From contig CAMWVK010000037.1 in the NCBI GenBank assembly GCA_947177675.1, positions 1 to 8,781 on the forward strand: 8,781 bases of DNA, in the 5' to 3' direction. Origin of the DNA: an uncultured Mucispirillum sp. (GTDB lineage Bacteria; Chrysiogenota; Deferribacteres; Deferribacterales; Mucispirillaceae). The notes beneath the pieces are model-generated. The model was not told where the DNA came from, searched no databases, and was given only the letters and a program-made list of their open reading frames with translations. Of the stretch, positions 1 through 5,851 are shown one piece after another (position 1 is the first letter of the stretch; every line of letters begins with the position of its first letter). The position numbers were made by a program, and so were the translations under genes.

Positions 1-528
1 GGATATAAAGCATCACATCCTTTCATTTCTAAAATAAAAATTGAAAAAAATCAAATATTATTTTTAGGTAAAATCTATACTTTTAAACTAGATTTAGATT
101 TAAATGACACATATAAAATAGATGATGATAATTTGATTATTTATTCAAATAAAAACTTAAATACTAAAAATAATATACTTGAATTTTATCATCAACAGGC
201 TTGTATTATATTTTCAGAAAGAATTAAAAACTACTCTGATAAATTAAATATAAGAATAGGTAAAATAACAATAGGAATATATAAAAGCATATGGGGTTCC
301 TTTGGTAATATTAATAACCATATATCACTTAATGAAAAATTAATTCTTGCTCCACTTACTGCTATTGACTGCATTATTAACCATGAACTTGCACACTACT
401 ATCACCACAACCATTCAGCATCTTTTTATAAAAAACTAGAAGAAATATATCCAACATACTATAAAGACTATACCTGGCTTTCTTCCGTCATGCCAGATAG
501 ATACCCTCCTAAAACAGAATATGAATAA
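1..528 (+). CDS. YgjP/DUF45-family zinc metallopeptidase, 5'-truncated by the window
   Basis: The frame is open from base 1 to the TAA at 526-528 (175 codons), so the true start lies upstream; the TTG at 133 is not needed as a start. The C-terminal half carries a gluzincin-like zinc site: HELAH at nt 382-396 and, four residues further on, the family's NHSxxF motif (nt 409-423), which should supply the third ligand. Just before these are the family's WGS motif, an N-H-I-S-L-N strand and a L-x-A-P segment. This is the arrangement of the YgjP-like (DUF45, SprT-like/M48-related) predicted metallopeptidases. The usual WGSC reads WGSF here. The substrate of the family is poorly known. These proteins are cytoplasmic and often sit beside restriction-modification or unrelated genes, so context says little. 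The gene is very AT-rich and stands alone. The family call is firm; the physiological role is unknown. Confidence 0.85.
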   Translation, partial: GYKASHPFISKIKIEKNQILFLGKIYTFKLDLDLNDTYKIDDDNLIIYSNKNLNTKNNILEFYHQQACIIFSERIKNYSDKLNIRIGKITIGIYKSIWGSFGNINNHISLNEKLILAPLTAIDCIINHELAHYYHHNHSASFYKKLEEIYPTYYKDYTWLSSVMPDRYPPKTEYE

Positions 529-612
529 ATTAACAGATATTTTTAAGTATTGTTTTTATTCTTTTTATAATATTTTTTTTGTAAATTCTAAAAACAATTA
601 CAACATCTTAAA

Positions 613-642
613 CAGTTATTTTTATTATTTATAAAAATACTG
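613..642. repeat. AT-rich inverted repeat / hairpin upstream of the cytochrome promoter
   Basis: CAGT (613-616) pairs with ACTG (639-642) and ATTTTTAT (618-625) pairs with ATAAAAAT (631-638), leaving one bulged T and a 5-nt loop. It has only two G-C pairs and no convincing U-run on either side. It could be a weak terminator for the preceding metallopeptidase gene or simply low-complexity AT DNA. The rest of 529-660 is T/A-rich sequence in which nothing else is recognised. Confidence 0.35.
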
Positions 643-659
643 AAATTAATATTATTTAC

Positions 660-687
660 TTGCTTTATCTAAAAATAAGACTATAAT
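660..687 (+). promoter_or_regulatory. Predicted sigma-70 promoter of the cytochrome/FCSD operon
   Basis: TTGCTT at 660-665 (3/6 to the -35 consensus) is followed after 16 bp by a perfect TATAAT at 682-687. Transcription would start near 694, giving a leader of about 40 nt before the ATG at 734. The -10 sits in the middle of the palindrome at 674-696, which suggests control by a repressor. Confidence 0.65.
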
Positions 688-696
688 AGTCTTATT
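674..696. promoter_or_regulatory. Perfect palindrome overlapping the -10 box: predicted operator
   Basis: AATAAGACTAT (674-684) and ATAGTCTTATT (686-696) are exact reverse complements around a single central A. The palindrome contains the whole TATAAT box and reaches the expected transcription start, so a protein bound here would block RNA polymerase. It does not match operators I know well: no FNR TTGAT-N4-ATCAA, no Rex TTGTGAA arms, and it is unlike the canonical Fur or PerR box. The regulator is unknown, and none is encoded in the window. Confidence 0.65.
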
Positions 697-699
697 AGA

Positions 700-715
700 T
701 ATGGTTCAGACCATA
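700..715 (+). promoter_or_regulatory. Small hairpin in the 5' leader of the cytochrome mRNA
   Basis: TATGGT (700-705) and ACCATA (710-715) are exact complements around a TCAG loop. The element starts about 6 nt after the predicted transcription start and ends 6 nt before the Shine-Dalgarno at 722-728. It could be a 5' mRNA-stabilising stem or a second protein-binding site. Confidence 0.45.
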
Positions 716-721
716 AATAAT

Positions 722-728
722 AAGGAGG
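722..728 (+). promoter_or_regulatory. Ribosome binding site that fixes the cytochrome start at 734
   Basis: AAGGAGG lies 5 nt before the ATG at 734. The in-frame ATG at 701 has no such site, is only about 7 nt from the predicted transcription start, and would put 11 polar residues in front of a normal signal peptide. This site therefore decides the start. Confidence 0.85.
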
Positions 729-733
729 ATACT

Positions 734-1357
734 ATGCACAAAAGCATTATTAAGTTTACATTTGCTGTATTGCTGATTGCAGTTTCATCAAATGCAGCAA
801 TGGCTCAAGAAAATGAAGATGGCAGAAGATATGGCAATTTTTGTTCTTCCTGTCATGGAACAGCTGGAGCTGCAGTAAGTGATGCTATTCCATCTATTGG
901 TGGACAGCACAAAGATTTTCTTATCACATCTATGATGGATATGAAACCAACAGTGGTTGATGGTAAAGAACAAGCTCCAAAAAGATATTCTACACTTATG
1001 CAGATATTCTTTAAAGGATATTCTGAAGATGAAATCAAAGCAATGGCTGACTGGTATTCAAGCAGACCATGGGTTCCTACTAACTATCCTTTAAATCAAG
1101 ACCTTGTTAATAAAGGCAAAGCAAGTGAGAACTTAGAAACATGTATATCATGCCATGTAACAAATGGTAATAATATTAAAGATACTGGTATCCCTATAAT
1201 TGGCGGACAAACTCCTACTTACTTATACCATGCATTACTTGAATATAAAAATAACAAAAGAAATACAGAAGGCAGAGCTCTTGAAATGGATGTTGTAAAA
1301 GAAATTAGTGATGAAGAATTAAGAGCATTAGCTGAATATTTTTCTTCACTTAAATAA
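734..1357 (+). CDS. fccA: Periplasmic diheme cytochrome c (c4-like), probable cytochrome subunit of flavocytochrome c sulfide dehydrogenase
   Basis: A 207-residue exported cytochrome. Residues 1-24 form a Sec signal peptide: HK positives, a hydrophobic core FTFAVLLIAV, and an AMA|Q cleavage site. Two homologous cytochrome c domains follow, each with a covalent haem site: CSSCH at 37-41 and CISCH at 137-141. The likely distal methionine ligands are M89 (in STLMQIF) and M185 (in ALEMDVV). Each is followed by the S-x-D-E-[IL]-x-A-[ML]-A helix typical of cytochrome c4 and FccA. The repeated P-x-I-G-G-Q segment after each haem is also typical. Its place 13 nt upstream of the FCSD flavoprotein, with an RBS in between (GAGGTG, 1360-1365), suggests that it accepts electrons from sulfide oxidation by that enzyme and passes them to the respiratory chain. 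Size and two-domain build match the diheme subunit of known FCSD. A general c4 role is the alternative. A palindrome over the -10 box suggests regulated transcription. Confidence 0.85.
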   Translation: MHKSIIKFTFAVLLIAVSSNAAMAQENEDGRRYGNFCSSCHGTAGAAVSDAIPSIGGQHKDFLITSMMDMKPTVVDGKEQAPKRYSTLMQIFFKGYSEDEIKAMADWYSSRPWVPTNYPLNQDLVNKGKASENLETCISCHVTNGNNIKDTGIPIIGGQTPTYLYHALLEYKNNKRNTEGRALEMDVVKEISDEELRALAEYFSSLK

Positions 1358-1370
1358 TTGAGGTGCATAT

Positions 1371-2711
1371 ATGAAAAAACTTTCAAGAAGAAATTTTGTT
1401 AAAACAACAGCAGTCTCTGCAGCATCTTTATCTATATTAGGACTTTATGGCTGCAAAAAATCAACAGAAACTACAGCAGCACCTGCTGAAACGGCAAAAC
1501 CTGCAGAAACTGCTTCCACTACTGCACCTAAAAAGTCAGGTAACACTGTTGTTATAGCTGGCGGTGGCTATGGTGGTGCTACTGCTGCTAAATATTTAAA
1601 ATTGTTAAACCCCTCTATAAATGTTATACTTATAGATAGAAATGATAACCATGTATCTTGTGCTATGAGTAACGAAGTTATTTTTGGTTTAAGAGATATT
1701 TCAGAAATTACTATGCCATTAACTAAACTGGCAGAAAAATATGGAATAGAATTTATTCAAGCAGAAGTTACAGGACTTGATGGCGAGAAAAAAATAATAA
1801 AAACAAGTGCTGGCGATTTTGCATACGATAAATTAATAGTTTCTCCTGGTATCAGTATGGATTATGACCCTGCTCTTAATTTTACAGTAGAAAGACAAAA
1901 AGAAATACCACATGCTTGGATTGCTGGCCCACAAACATTGCAGCTTAAAGATATGGTAAGCAAAATTAAAGCTGGGGATACTATAATATTTAGAACACCT
2001 CTTGCTTTATACCGCTGCCCGCCTGGACCATATGAAAGAGCATGCTTATTTGGAAACGAAGCTCTTAAAAAAGGTGCAAAAGTTATAGTGCTTGACCCTA
2101 ACCCACAAATAATGAGTAAAAAACCATTATTTGAAGCAGCTTTCAATAACCTTTATAAAGATGTATTAACATATCATTCTGGTGTTGAAGTTACTGGTAT
2201 AGATTATGATAAGAAAATCGTCAAAACTAATAAAGGCGATTTTCAAGGTTCATTGATTAACTTTGTTCCTAACCAAAAAGCTGGCGAACTTGTATTTACT
2301 CTTGGACTTGTTGAACCAGATAAAAAATGGGCAGGTGTTGATGCTAAATCTTTTGAATCTACAATAGTTAAGGATGTATATATTATTGGTGATGCAATTG
2401 ATTCTGCACCTGTTACTGAAATGCCAAAATCAGGAACTATTGCAAATGCTACAGCGAAAGTTGTTGCTGAAAACTTAGTGCGTATTTTTGCTGGCAAAGA
2501 ACCTCGTGTTCCACTTGTTGGTAATACATGCTACAGCCTTGTAAGTGAAAATGAAGGTATTTGGATAGCTACATTATATGAATATGATGCAGCTAAAAAT
2601 AAAATTGTTACAAGAAATGGTGCAAATGGCATACCTAAATCAGCATCTGTTGAAAATAAAATAAATGGGCACAGCTGGGGCAACAATATTCTTTCTGATA
2701 CATTTATGTAA
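1371..2711 (+). CDS. fccB: Flavocytochrome c sulfide dehydrogenase, flavoprotein subunit (Tat-exported, possibly lipid-anchored)
   Basis: A 446-residue FAD enzyme of the pyridine-nucleotide-disulfide oxidoreductase fold, expected to oxidise sulfide to sulfur/polysulfide and hand electrons to the cytochrome encoded just upstream. Residues 1-28 hold a twin-arginine signal (SRRNFVK), a hydrophobic core and a lipobox-like LYGC with C28. A roughly 28-residue Ala/Thr/Pro/Lys linker with a PAETA repeat follows. The FAD-binding GGGYGG motif is at 64-69. C216, in RCPPGPYERA, and C387, in NTCYS, match the two cysteines that form the redox disulfide in FCSD/SQR-type enzymes. The GD segment near IIGDAID is the second FAD contact. 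The last ~70 residues resemble the C-terminal FCSD flavin-binding domain. The start has a good RBS. The family call is firm. Lipid anchoring is inferred from the lipobox and linker only, and turnover of another sulfur compound cannot be excluded. Confidence 0.9.
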   Translation: MKKLSRRNFVKTTAVSAASLSILGLYGCKKSTETTAAPAETAKPAETASTTAPKKSGNTVVIAGGGYGGATAAKYLKLLNPSINVILIDRNDNHVSCAMSNEVIFGLRDISEITMPLTKLAEKYGIEFIQAEVTGLDGEKKIIKTSAGDFAYDKLIVSPGISMDYDPALNFTVERQKEIPHAWIAGPQTLQLKDMVSKIKAGDTIIFRTPLALYRCPPGPYERACLFGNEALKKGAKVIVLDPNPQIMSKKPLFEAAFNNLYKDVLTYHSGVEVTGIDYDKKIVKTNKGDFQGSLINFVPNQKAGELVFTLGLVEPDKKWAGVDAKSFESTIVKDVYIIGDAIDSAPVTEMPKSGTIANATAKVVAENLVRIFAGKEPRVPLVGNTCYSLVSENEGIWIATLYEYDAAKNKIVTRNGANGIPKSASVENKINGHSWGNNILSDTFM

Positions 2712-2738
2712 AATATTCCATATAATAAATATCTATAA

Positions 2739-2774
2739 AAATAATCAGTATGTTTTAAAGCATGCTGATTATTT
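2739..2774 (+). terminator. Hairpin after the cytochrome/FCSD operon, probable terminator
   Basis: AAATAATCAGTATG (2739-2752) pairs with CATGCTGATTATTT (2761-2774) as a 14-bp stem with one G-U pair and an 8-nt loop. The stem can extend outward with a 2-nt bulge. It lies 27 nt after the FCSD stop. The following U-tract is weak (ATAAATTTCT), so termination may be partial. The rest of 2775-2922 is AT-rich and must hold the sigma-factor promoter, but no -35/-10 pair stands out. TTGTCA (2816-2821) with AATAAT (2839-2844) is a weak possibility. Confidence 0.65.
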
Positions 2775-2912
2775 ATAAATTTCTAAAATATCTTTTAGAC
2801 TATTTTATCAATTATTTGTCATAAACCAAATTATAAAAAATAATTTTAAATGTCTATAAAAGTAATAAATGACAAAGCATATAATTTGTGATATAGTATT
2901 TTATATTTTTTC

Positions 2913-2917
2913 AAGGT
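2913..2917 (+). promoter_or_regulatory. Ribosome binding site supporting the sigma-factor start at 2923
   Basis: AAGGT lies 5 nt before the ATG at 2923. The longer in-frame start at 2869 has no purine-rich site ahead of it and would add 18 mostly hydrophobic and aromatic residues not expected on a sigma factor. Confidence 0.6.
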
Positions 2918-2922
2918 ATAAT

Positions 2923-3849
2923 ATGGAAGATAAATTACACGATAATATACAGGATAATTTTTCTAATTTAGATGATGAAATATTAGATTTAAATATTGAC
3001 CCTGTAACAGAACTTAATGGCAGTGCAACAGAAGATGCTATGCAGCAGTATTTTAAAAATATTTCTGCATATAAACCATATACACATGAAGAAGAAATGG
3101 AACTTGGATATAAAATACAGCAGGGAGATAAAGAAGCATTAAAAAAACTTATTCTTGCTAATTTAAAGTTTGTAGTATCCATTGCAAATAAATATAAAAA
3201 TCAGGATGTTCCATTACTTGATTTAATAAATCAAGGTAATATTGGTCTTTTAGAAGCAGCAAAACGGTATGACCCGTCAAAGGGTACTAAATTAATCACA
3301 TATGCAGTATGGTGGATTAAGCAGGCTATAATACAGGCTGTTAATGAGCAAGGCAGTGCTGTTAAAATGCCAGTAAAACATACTGCTTATCTTTATAAGA
3401 TTAATTCAGCAACAGAAAAACTTACAAAGGAACTTGGCAGAACTCCATCTGTTAAAGAAATATCACAAGCTACAGATATTGATATAGAAGAAATTGAAGA
3501 AGTATTGATGGCTTCTAAATCATATCTGTCTCTTGATAATTATATAGGAAATGATGAAGATAAAACCTTTCTTGACTCTATAGAAGATGAAGATTCTAAT
3601 GTGGAAAAAGTTATTATTGCAAAAACATTAAAATCATCAATTGATGAAATCATATCAAGTCTTGACCCTCGTGAAGCCGAAATTATTATTAAAAGATATG
3701 GTTTTGATGGCGGACAGCCTCAAACATTAGAAGAACTTGGTGAAAGTATGGGTGTTTCTAGAGAGCGTGTAAGACAGCTTGAAAATAGAGCATTAGAAAA
3801 ACTGAAAAAGAAAGCTCTTAAAAAACGGTTAAATGACTATCTTAACTAA
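2923..3849 (+). CDS. RNA polymerase sigma factor, sigma-70 family (group 2, RpoD/RpoS-like)
   Basis: A 308-residue sigma factor from the preferred start; it directs core RNA polymerase to -10/-35 promoters. An acidic N-terminus of about 35 residues replaces the large region 1.1 of primary sigma factors. Region 1.2 is near 37-70. Region 2 is near 73-145, with LANLKFVVSIANKY, DLINQGNIGLLEAAKRYDPSKG and the -10-melting/recognition helix containing TYAVWWIKQAI (126-136). Region 3 follows with the E-L-G-R-x-P motif. Region 4.2 has the helix-turn-helix TLEELGESMGVSRERVRQLE at about 268-287. There is no sign of an RpoH box. Size and domain set fit a group 2 (alternative, stress or stationary phase type) factor rather than the housekeeping RpoD, which is normally much longer. 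It stands alone between two hairpin elements, with no anti-sigma gene nearby. Its regulon cannot be deduced from the sequence. Some positions usually FISYA and IRLP read LITYA and VKMP. Confidence 0.88.
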   Translation: MEDKLHDNIQDNFSNLDDEILDLNIDPVTELNGSATEDAMQQYFKNISAYKPYTHEEEMELGYKIQQGDKEALKKLILANLKFVVSIANKYKNQDVPLLDLINQGNIGLLEAAKRYDPSKGTKLITYAVWWIKQAIIQAVNEQGSAVKMPVKHTAYLYKINSATEKLTKELGRTPSVKEISQATDIDIEEIEEVLMASKSYLSLDNYIGNDEDKTFLDSIEDEDSNVEKVIIAKTLKSSIDEIISSLDPREAEIIIKRYGFDGGQPQTLEELGESMGVSRERVRQLENRALEKLKKKALKKRLNDYLN

Positions 3850-3895
3850 ATTAAGCTGTATAAAAAATTTAAAGATAATATAAAACAACATAGTT

Positions 3896-4011
3896 ATAGT
3901 TTAAGCCTGTAAAGCAAAGTATATAAAACAGTTACTTTTTTATAACGACTGCAACAGATTTTTAGCCTTACAGGGAACAAATTTCAAAGTATTTCCTGCT
4001 TATTAAACTAT
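3896..4011. other. Nested inverted-repeat element, candidate structured RNA (or small mobile-element remnant)
   Basis: ATAGTTTAA (3896-3904) is exactly complementary to TTAAACTAT (4003-4011). Directly inside it, 3906-3919 (CCTGTAA, then GC, then AAG) pairs with 3961-3974 (TTT, GC, TTACAGG) with two single mismatches. GTTA/TAAC (3931-3934 with 3943-3946) can close an inner loop. A short GAA/TTC arm (3975-3977 with 3993-3995) would complete a three-way junction. The segment is richer in G and C than the flanking intergenic DNA and contains no plausible ORF. A weak upstream promoter is possible (TTAAGC 3851-3856, GATAAT 3874-3879). A weak AT hairpin followed by five Ts (4041-4045) could end a transcript. 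I do not recognise it as a known RNA family or riboswitch. It could also serve as a terminator region for the sigma factor, or be a MITE-like repeat. Confidence 0.4.
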
Positions 4012-4097
4012 CTGCACATATCTGTAAAATATTTTAAACATTTTTCTTATCTAATAAAGTCATACCTAATATTATGAATTCCATAAACAACTTATTA

Positions 4098-4127
4098 TTG
4101 ACAGAATTATCAAAAATATTATATAGT
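4098..4127 (+). promoter_or_regulatory. Predicted promoter of the FmdE/ABC-transporter operon
   Basis: A perfect TTGACA at 4098-4103 is followed after 18 bp by TATAGT at 4122-4127 (5/6). Transcription would start near 4134, with a leader of about 30 nt. A second, perfect TATAAT lies at 4136-4141 in the centre of the inverted repeat but has no good -35 at the right distance. Confidence 0.65.
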
Positions 4128-4153
4128 AACACACATATAATGTATTGTGTTAC
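4126..4153. promoter_or_regulatory. Inverted repeat over the -10/start region: predicted operator, NikR-like half-sites
   Basis: GTAACACA (4126-4133) and TGTGTTAC (4146-4153) are exact reverse complements separated by 12 bp. They overlap the end of the -10 and the predicted transcription start, the position of a repressor site. As I recall, NikR sites predicted in Geobacter and related bacteria use GTGTTAC and GTAACAC half-sites separated by 13-14 bp. Here the same 7-mers are 14 bp apart but in the opposite order, so the match is suggestive, not proof. The nature of the downstream operon (metal import) agrees with a metal-responsive regulator. Confidence 0.6.
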
Positions 4154-4163
4154 GAGGTAAATT

Positions 4164-4679
4164 ATGGATAACAATTTATGGGAAAAATCAGCAGAATTTC
4201 ATGGACATAAATGTTCAGGACTTGCAATTGGTTATAAAGTAAGCCTTCTTGCATTAAAACATCTTGATATAAAAGGTAATATTAATGATGAAGATATAGT
4301 ATGTATTGCTGAAACAGATGCCTGCGGAGTGGATGCTGTGCAGGTTATATTAAAAGCTACTATTGGAACAGGTGCTATGCGTATTTTATATACAGGCAAA
4401 CAGGCTTTTAATATTTTTAACCGTAAAAATGGTAAAAAAGCCAGATTTGTATTAAATGATATGCAGAATTTTCATAATAAAGAAGAAAGAATGGAATATA
4501 TTTTGTCAACTGATGAAGAAAAACTTTTTACTATTAAAGAAGTAAATATGGACTTTCCTGAAAAAGCAAAAATATTTAATTCATATATATGTGCAGAATG
4601 CGGTGAAAAAACTGCGGAAAATGCAGTATCTTTAATTAATGGCAAATATATATGCAATTCATGTAAAGGTGAATTATGA
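4164..4679 (+). CDS. FmdE-family metal-binding protein with C-terminal zinc finger
   Basis: A 171-residue cytoplasmic protein of the FmdE family (named after formylmethanofuran dehydrogenase subunit E of methanogens, but widespread in non-methanogens). The N-terminal core has the family signature HGHKCSGLAIGYK (13-25), with H13/H15 and C17 as likely metal ligands. The conserved ETDACGVDAVQ (50-60) brings C54 to the same site. C143/C146 and C164/C167 form a treble-clef zinc finger. Methanogenesis is not implied. First place in an operon with a binding-protein-dependent importer suggests that it senses, stores or delivers the imported metal. The start has GAGG (4154-4157) ahead of it. Its stop overlaps the next start as ATGA (4676-4679), a sign of translational coupling. 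Family certain; function in this operon is inferred. Confidence 0.88.
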   Translation: MDNNLWEKSAEFHGHKCSGLAIGYKVSLLALKHLDIKGNINDEDIVCIAETDACGVDAVQVILKATIGTGAMRILYTGKQAFNIFNRKNGKKARFVLNDMQNFHNKEERMEYILSTDEEKLFTIKEVNMDFPEKAKIFNSYICAECGEKTAENAVSLINGKYICNSCKGEL

Positions 4680-5851
4680 AAAAGTTTTTTATTATTTTAT
4701 TTATATTCTCATCTATGCAGAGTTTTGCATATACTATTACAGATATGCGTGGCAAACAAATAAATATACCTGATAATTTAAAAAGAGTAGCCACAATAGA
4801 TGATGGATTTATTGAAGGTGTTATGACTCATCTTGGAGTTATAGAAAAAGTAAGTGCTATAGGCTCATGGAGTATGAAGAGAGATTATAAATATACTTAT
4901 GAAACAACAGATGGCAAAACATATACAGCTAAAGGTGTAAATACAATGAAATATCTGCATCCTTGGCTTAATGATATACCATGCTTTAATTCTCCACAAG
5001 GTAATATATTAAATTATGAAACACTTGCAAAAGCAGACCCTCAGCTAATAATATTAAGAGTTGGTGACTGCACAGTATCTGGCGGTTCTTATTTTAGGGG
5101 TGGCGACCCTGCTCAACTTGAAAAAACTATTAATATGATAGAATCTCTTGATATTCCATTAGTTGTGCTATTCTCTCCTACTTATTACGGCAAAGCAGAC
5201 CTTTCATCTATGAAAGAAGAAATGCGTGTTTTAGGCGATGTGTTTAAGCAGAGAGATAAGGCATTAAAACTTTATGAATATTTAAATGAAACAGAAAAAA
5301 TGGTAAGAAACAGAACTAAAAATATAAAAGAAAAACCAACTGTTTTATATTTTGGTTTAAATCCAGCAGCAAGAAAACAAGGCGGCTCTGGTATGGTTTC
5401 TGGAATAAATACCCCAGAATCATATATTATAGAAAATATTGTTAATGCAAAAAATGCATATACTGGTAAAGGAAATAATATTATATTAAGCGGCGAACAA
5501 GTTTATGCAATAGACCCTGATGTTATACTTTTACCAACACAAAATGGGTATCACCCTGCAAATGAATTGCTGCAAGCTCCATATTATAAGAACTTAAACC
5601 AGTTAAAAGCCGTGCAGAATAAGCGAGTGTATGCTCTGCCATGGACACCTATGAACTGCTCCCGCAGAGTAGAATATCCACTTGATATATTAATTATTGC
5701 AAAAGCTGCTTATCCTGAACTTTTTACAGATATTAAAGTGCATCAGTTTGCATTAGATTTTTATAAAAAAGTATATAATGTAGATGATAAAACTGCAAAA
5801 GCATTACGAAGTGAGCAGCTGCTTAACTGGACAGTAGAAAATGATTTCTAG
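4676..5851 (+). CDS. Periplasmic substrate-binding protein of a metal/metal-chelate ABC importer (FepB/BtuF fold class)
   Basis: A 391-residue exported binding protein. Residues 1-18 are a Sec signal peptide (KK, hydrophobic core, SFA|Y); there is no lipobox, so it should be free in the periplasm. The mature protein begins with the ITDMRGKQINIPDNLKRV segment typical of class III binding proteins, whose two lobes are joined by a rigid helix, here probably near 190-215. It is longer than most iron-siderophore or B12 binding proteins (about 280-340 residues) because of an insert around residues 65-110. Three cysteines (in IPCFNSP, VGDCTVSGG and PMNCSRRVEYP) are scattered over both lobes. The C-terminal PWTPMNCSRRVEYPLDILII and AKAAYPELF segments resemble a subfamily I associate with FmdE-linked transporters. 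The substrate is not readable from sequence: nickel, molybdate/tungstate, cobalt or an iron chelate are all possible. It overlaps both neighbours by a few bases. Confidence 0.85.
   Translation: MKKFFIILFIFSSMQSFAYTITDMRGKQINIPDNLKRVATIDDGFIEGVMTHLGVIEKVSAIGSWSMKRDYKYTYETTDGKTYTAKGVNTMKYLHPWLNDIPCFNSPQGNILNYETLAKADPQLIILRVGDCTVSGGSYFRGGDPAQLEKTINMIESLDIPLVVLFSPTYYGKADLSSMKEEMRVLGDVFKQRDKALKLYEYLNETEKMVRNRTKNIKEKPTVLYFGLNPAARKQGGSGMVSGINTPESYIIENIVNAKNAYTGKGNNIILSGEQVYAIDPDVILLPTQNGYHPANELLQAPYYKNLNQLKAVQNKRVYALPWTPMNCSRRVEYPLDILIIAKAAYPELFTDIKVHQFALDFYKKVYNVDDKTAKALRSEQLLNWTVENDF

Noticed and set aside
133..528. TTG at 133 as the start of the metallopeptidase
   Set aside because: The frame is open back to base 1 and the upstream residues (ILFLGKIYTFKL) look like the family's N-terminal strands. 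The gene most likely starts before the window.
701..733. ATG at 701 as the cytochrome start
   Set aside because: It has no ribosome site, lies almost on the predicted transcription start and inside a hairpin, and would bury the signal peptide behind 11 polar residues. ATG 734 has AAGGAGG.
1862..2497. Minus-strand ORFs antisense to the FCSD gene, and similar ones opposite the other genes
   Set aside because: They lie wholly opposite well-supported coding regions, have no recognisable domains or ribosome sites, and arise from codon bias of the real genes.
2869..2922. ATG at 2869 as the sigma-factor start
   Set aside because: No Shine-Dalgarno, and the extra 18 residues are hydrophobic/aromatic and unlike sigma-factor N-termini. 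ATG 2923 has AAGGT at good spacing.
4074..4160. Short ORF from the ATG at 4074 (28 codons)
   Set aside because: It runs through the promoter and operator of the FmdE operon, has no ribosome site and looks accidental.
3896..4163. Cobalamin, NiCo, Moco or other known riboswitch controlling the transporter operon
   Set aside because: I could not find the conserved core motifs of these classes (for example the B12 box), and the structured element ends before the operon's own promoter at 4098-4127.
4164..4679. Methanogenesis role for the FmdE protein
   Set aside because: FmdE proteins are common in non-methanogens. No formylmethanofuran dehydrogenase genes are present, and the neighbours are an importer.
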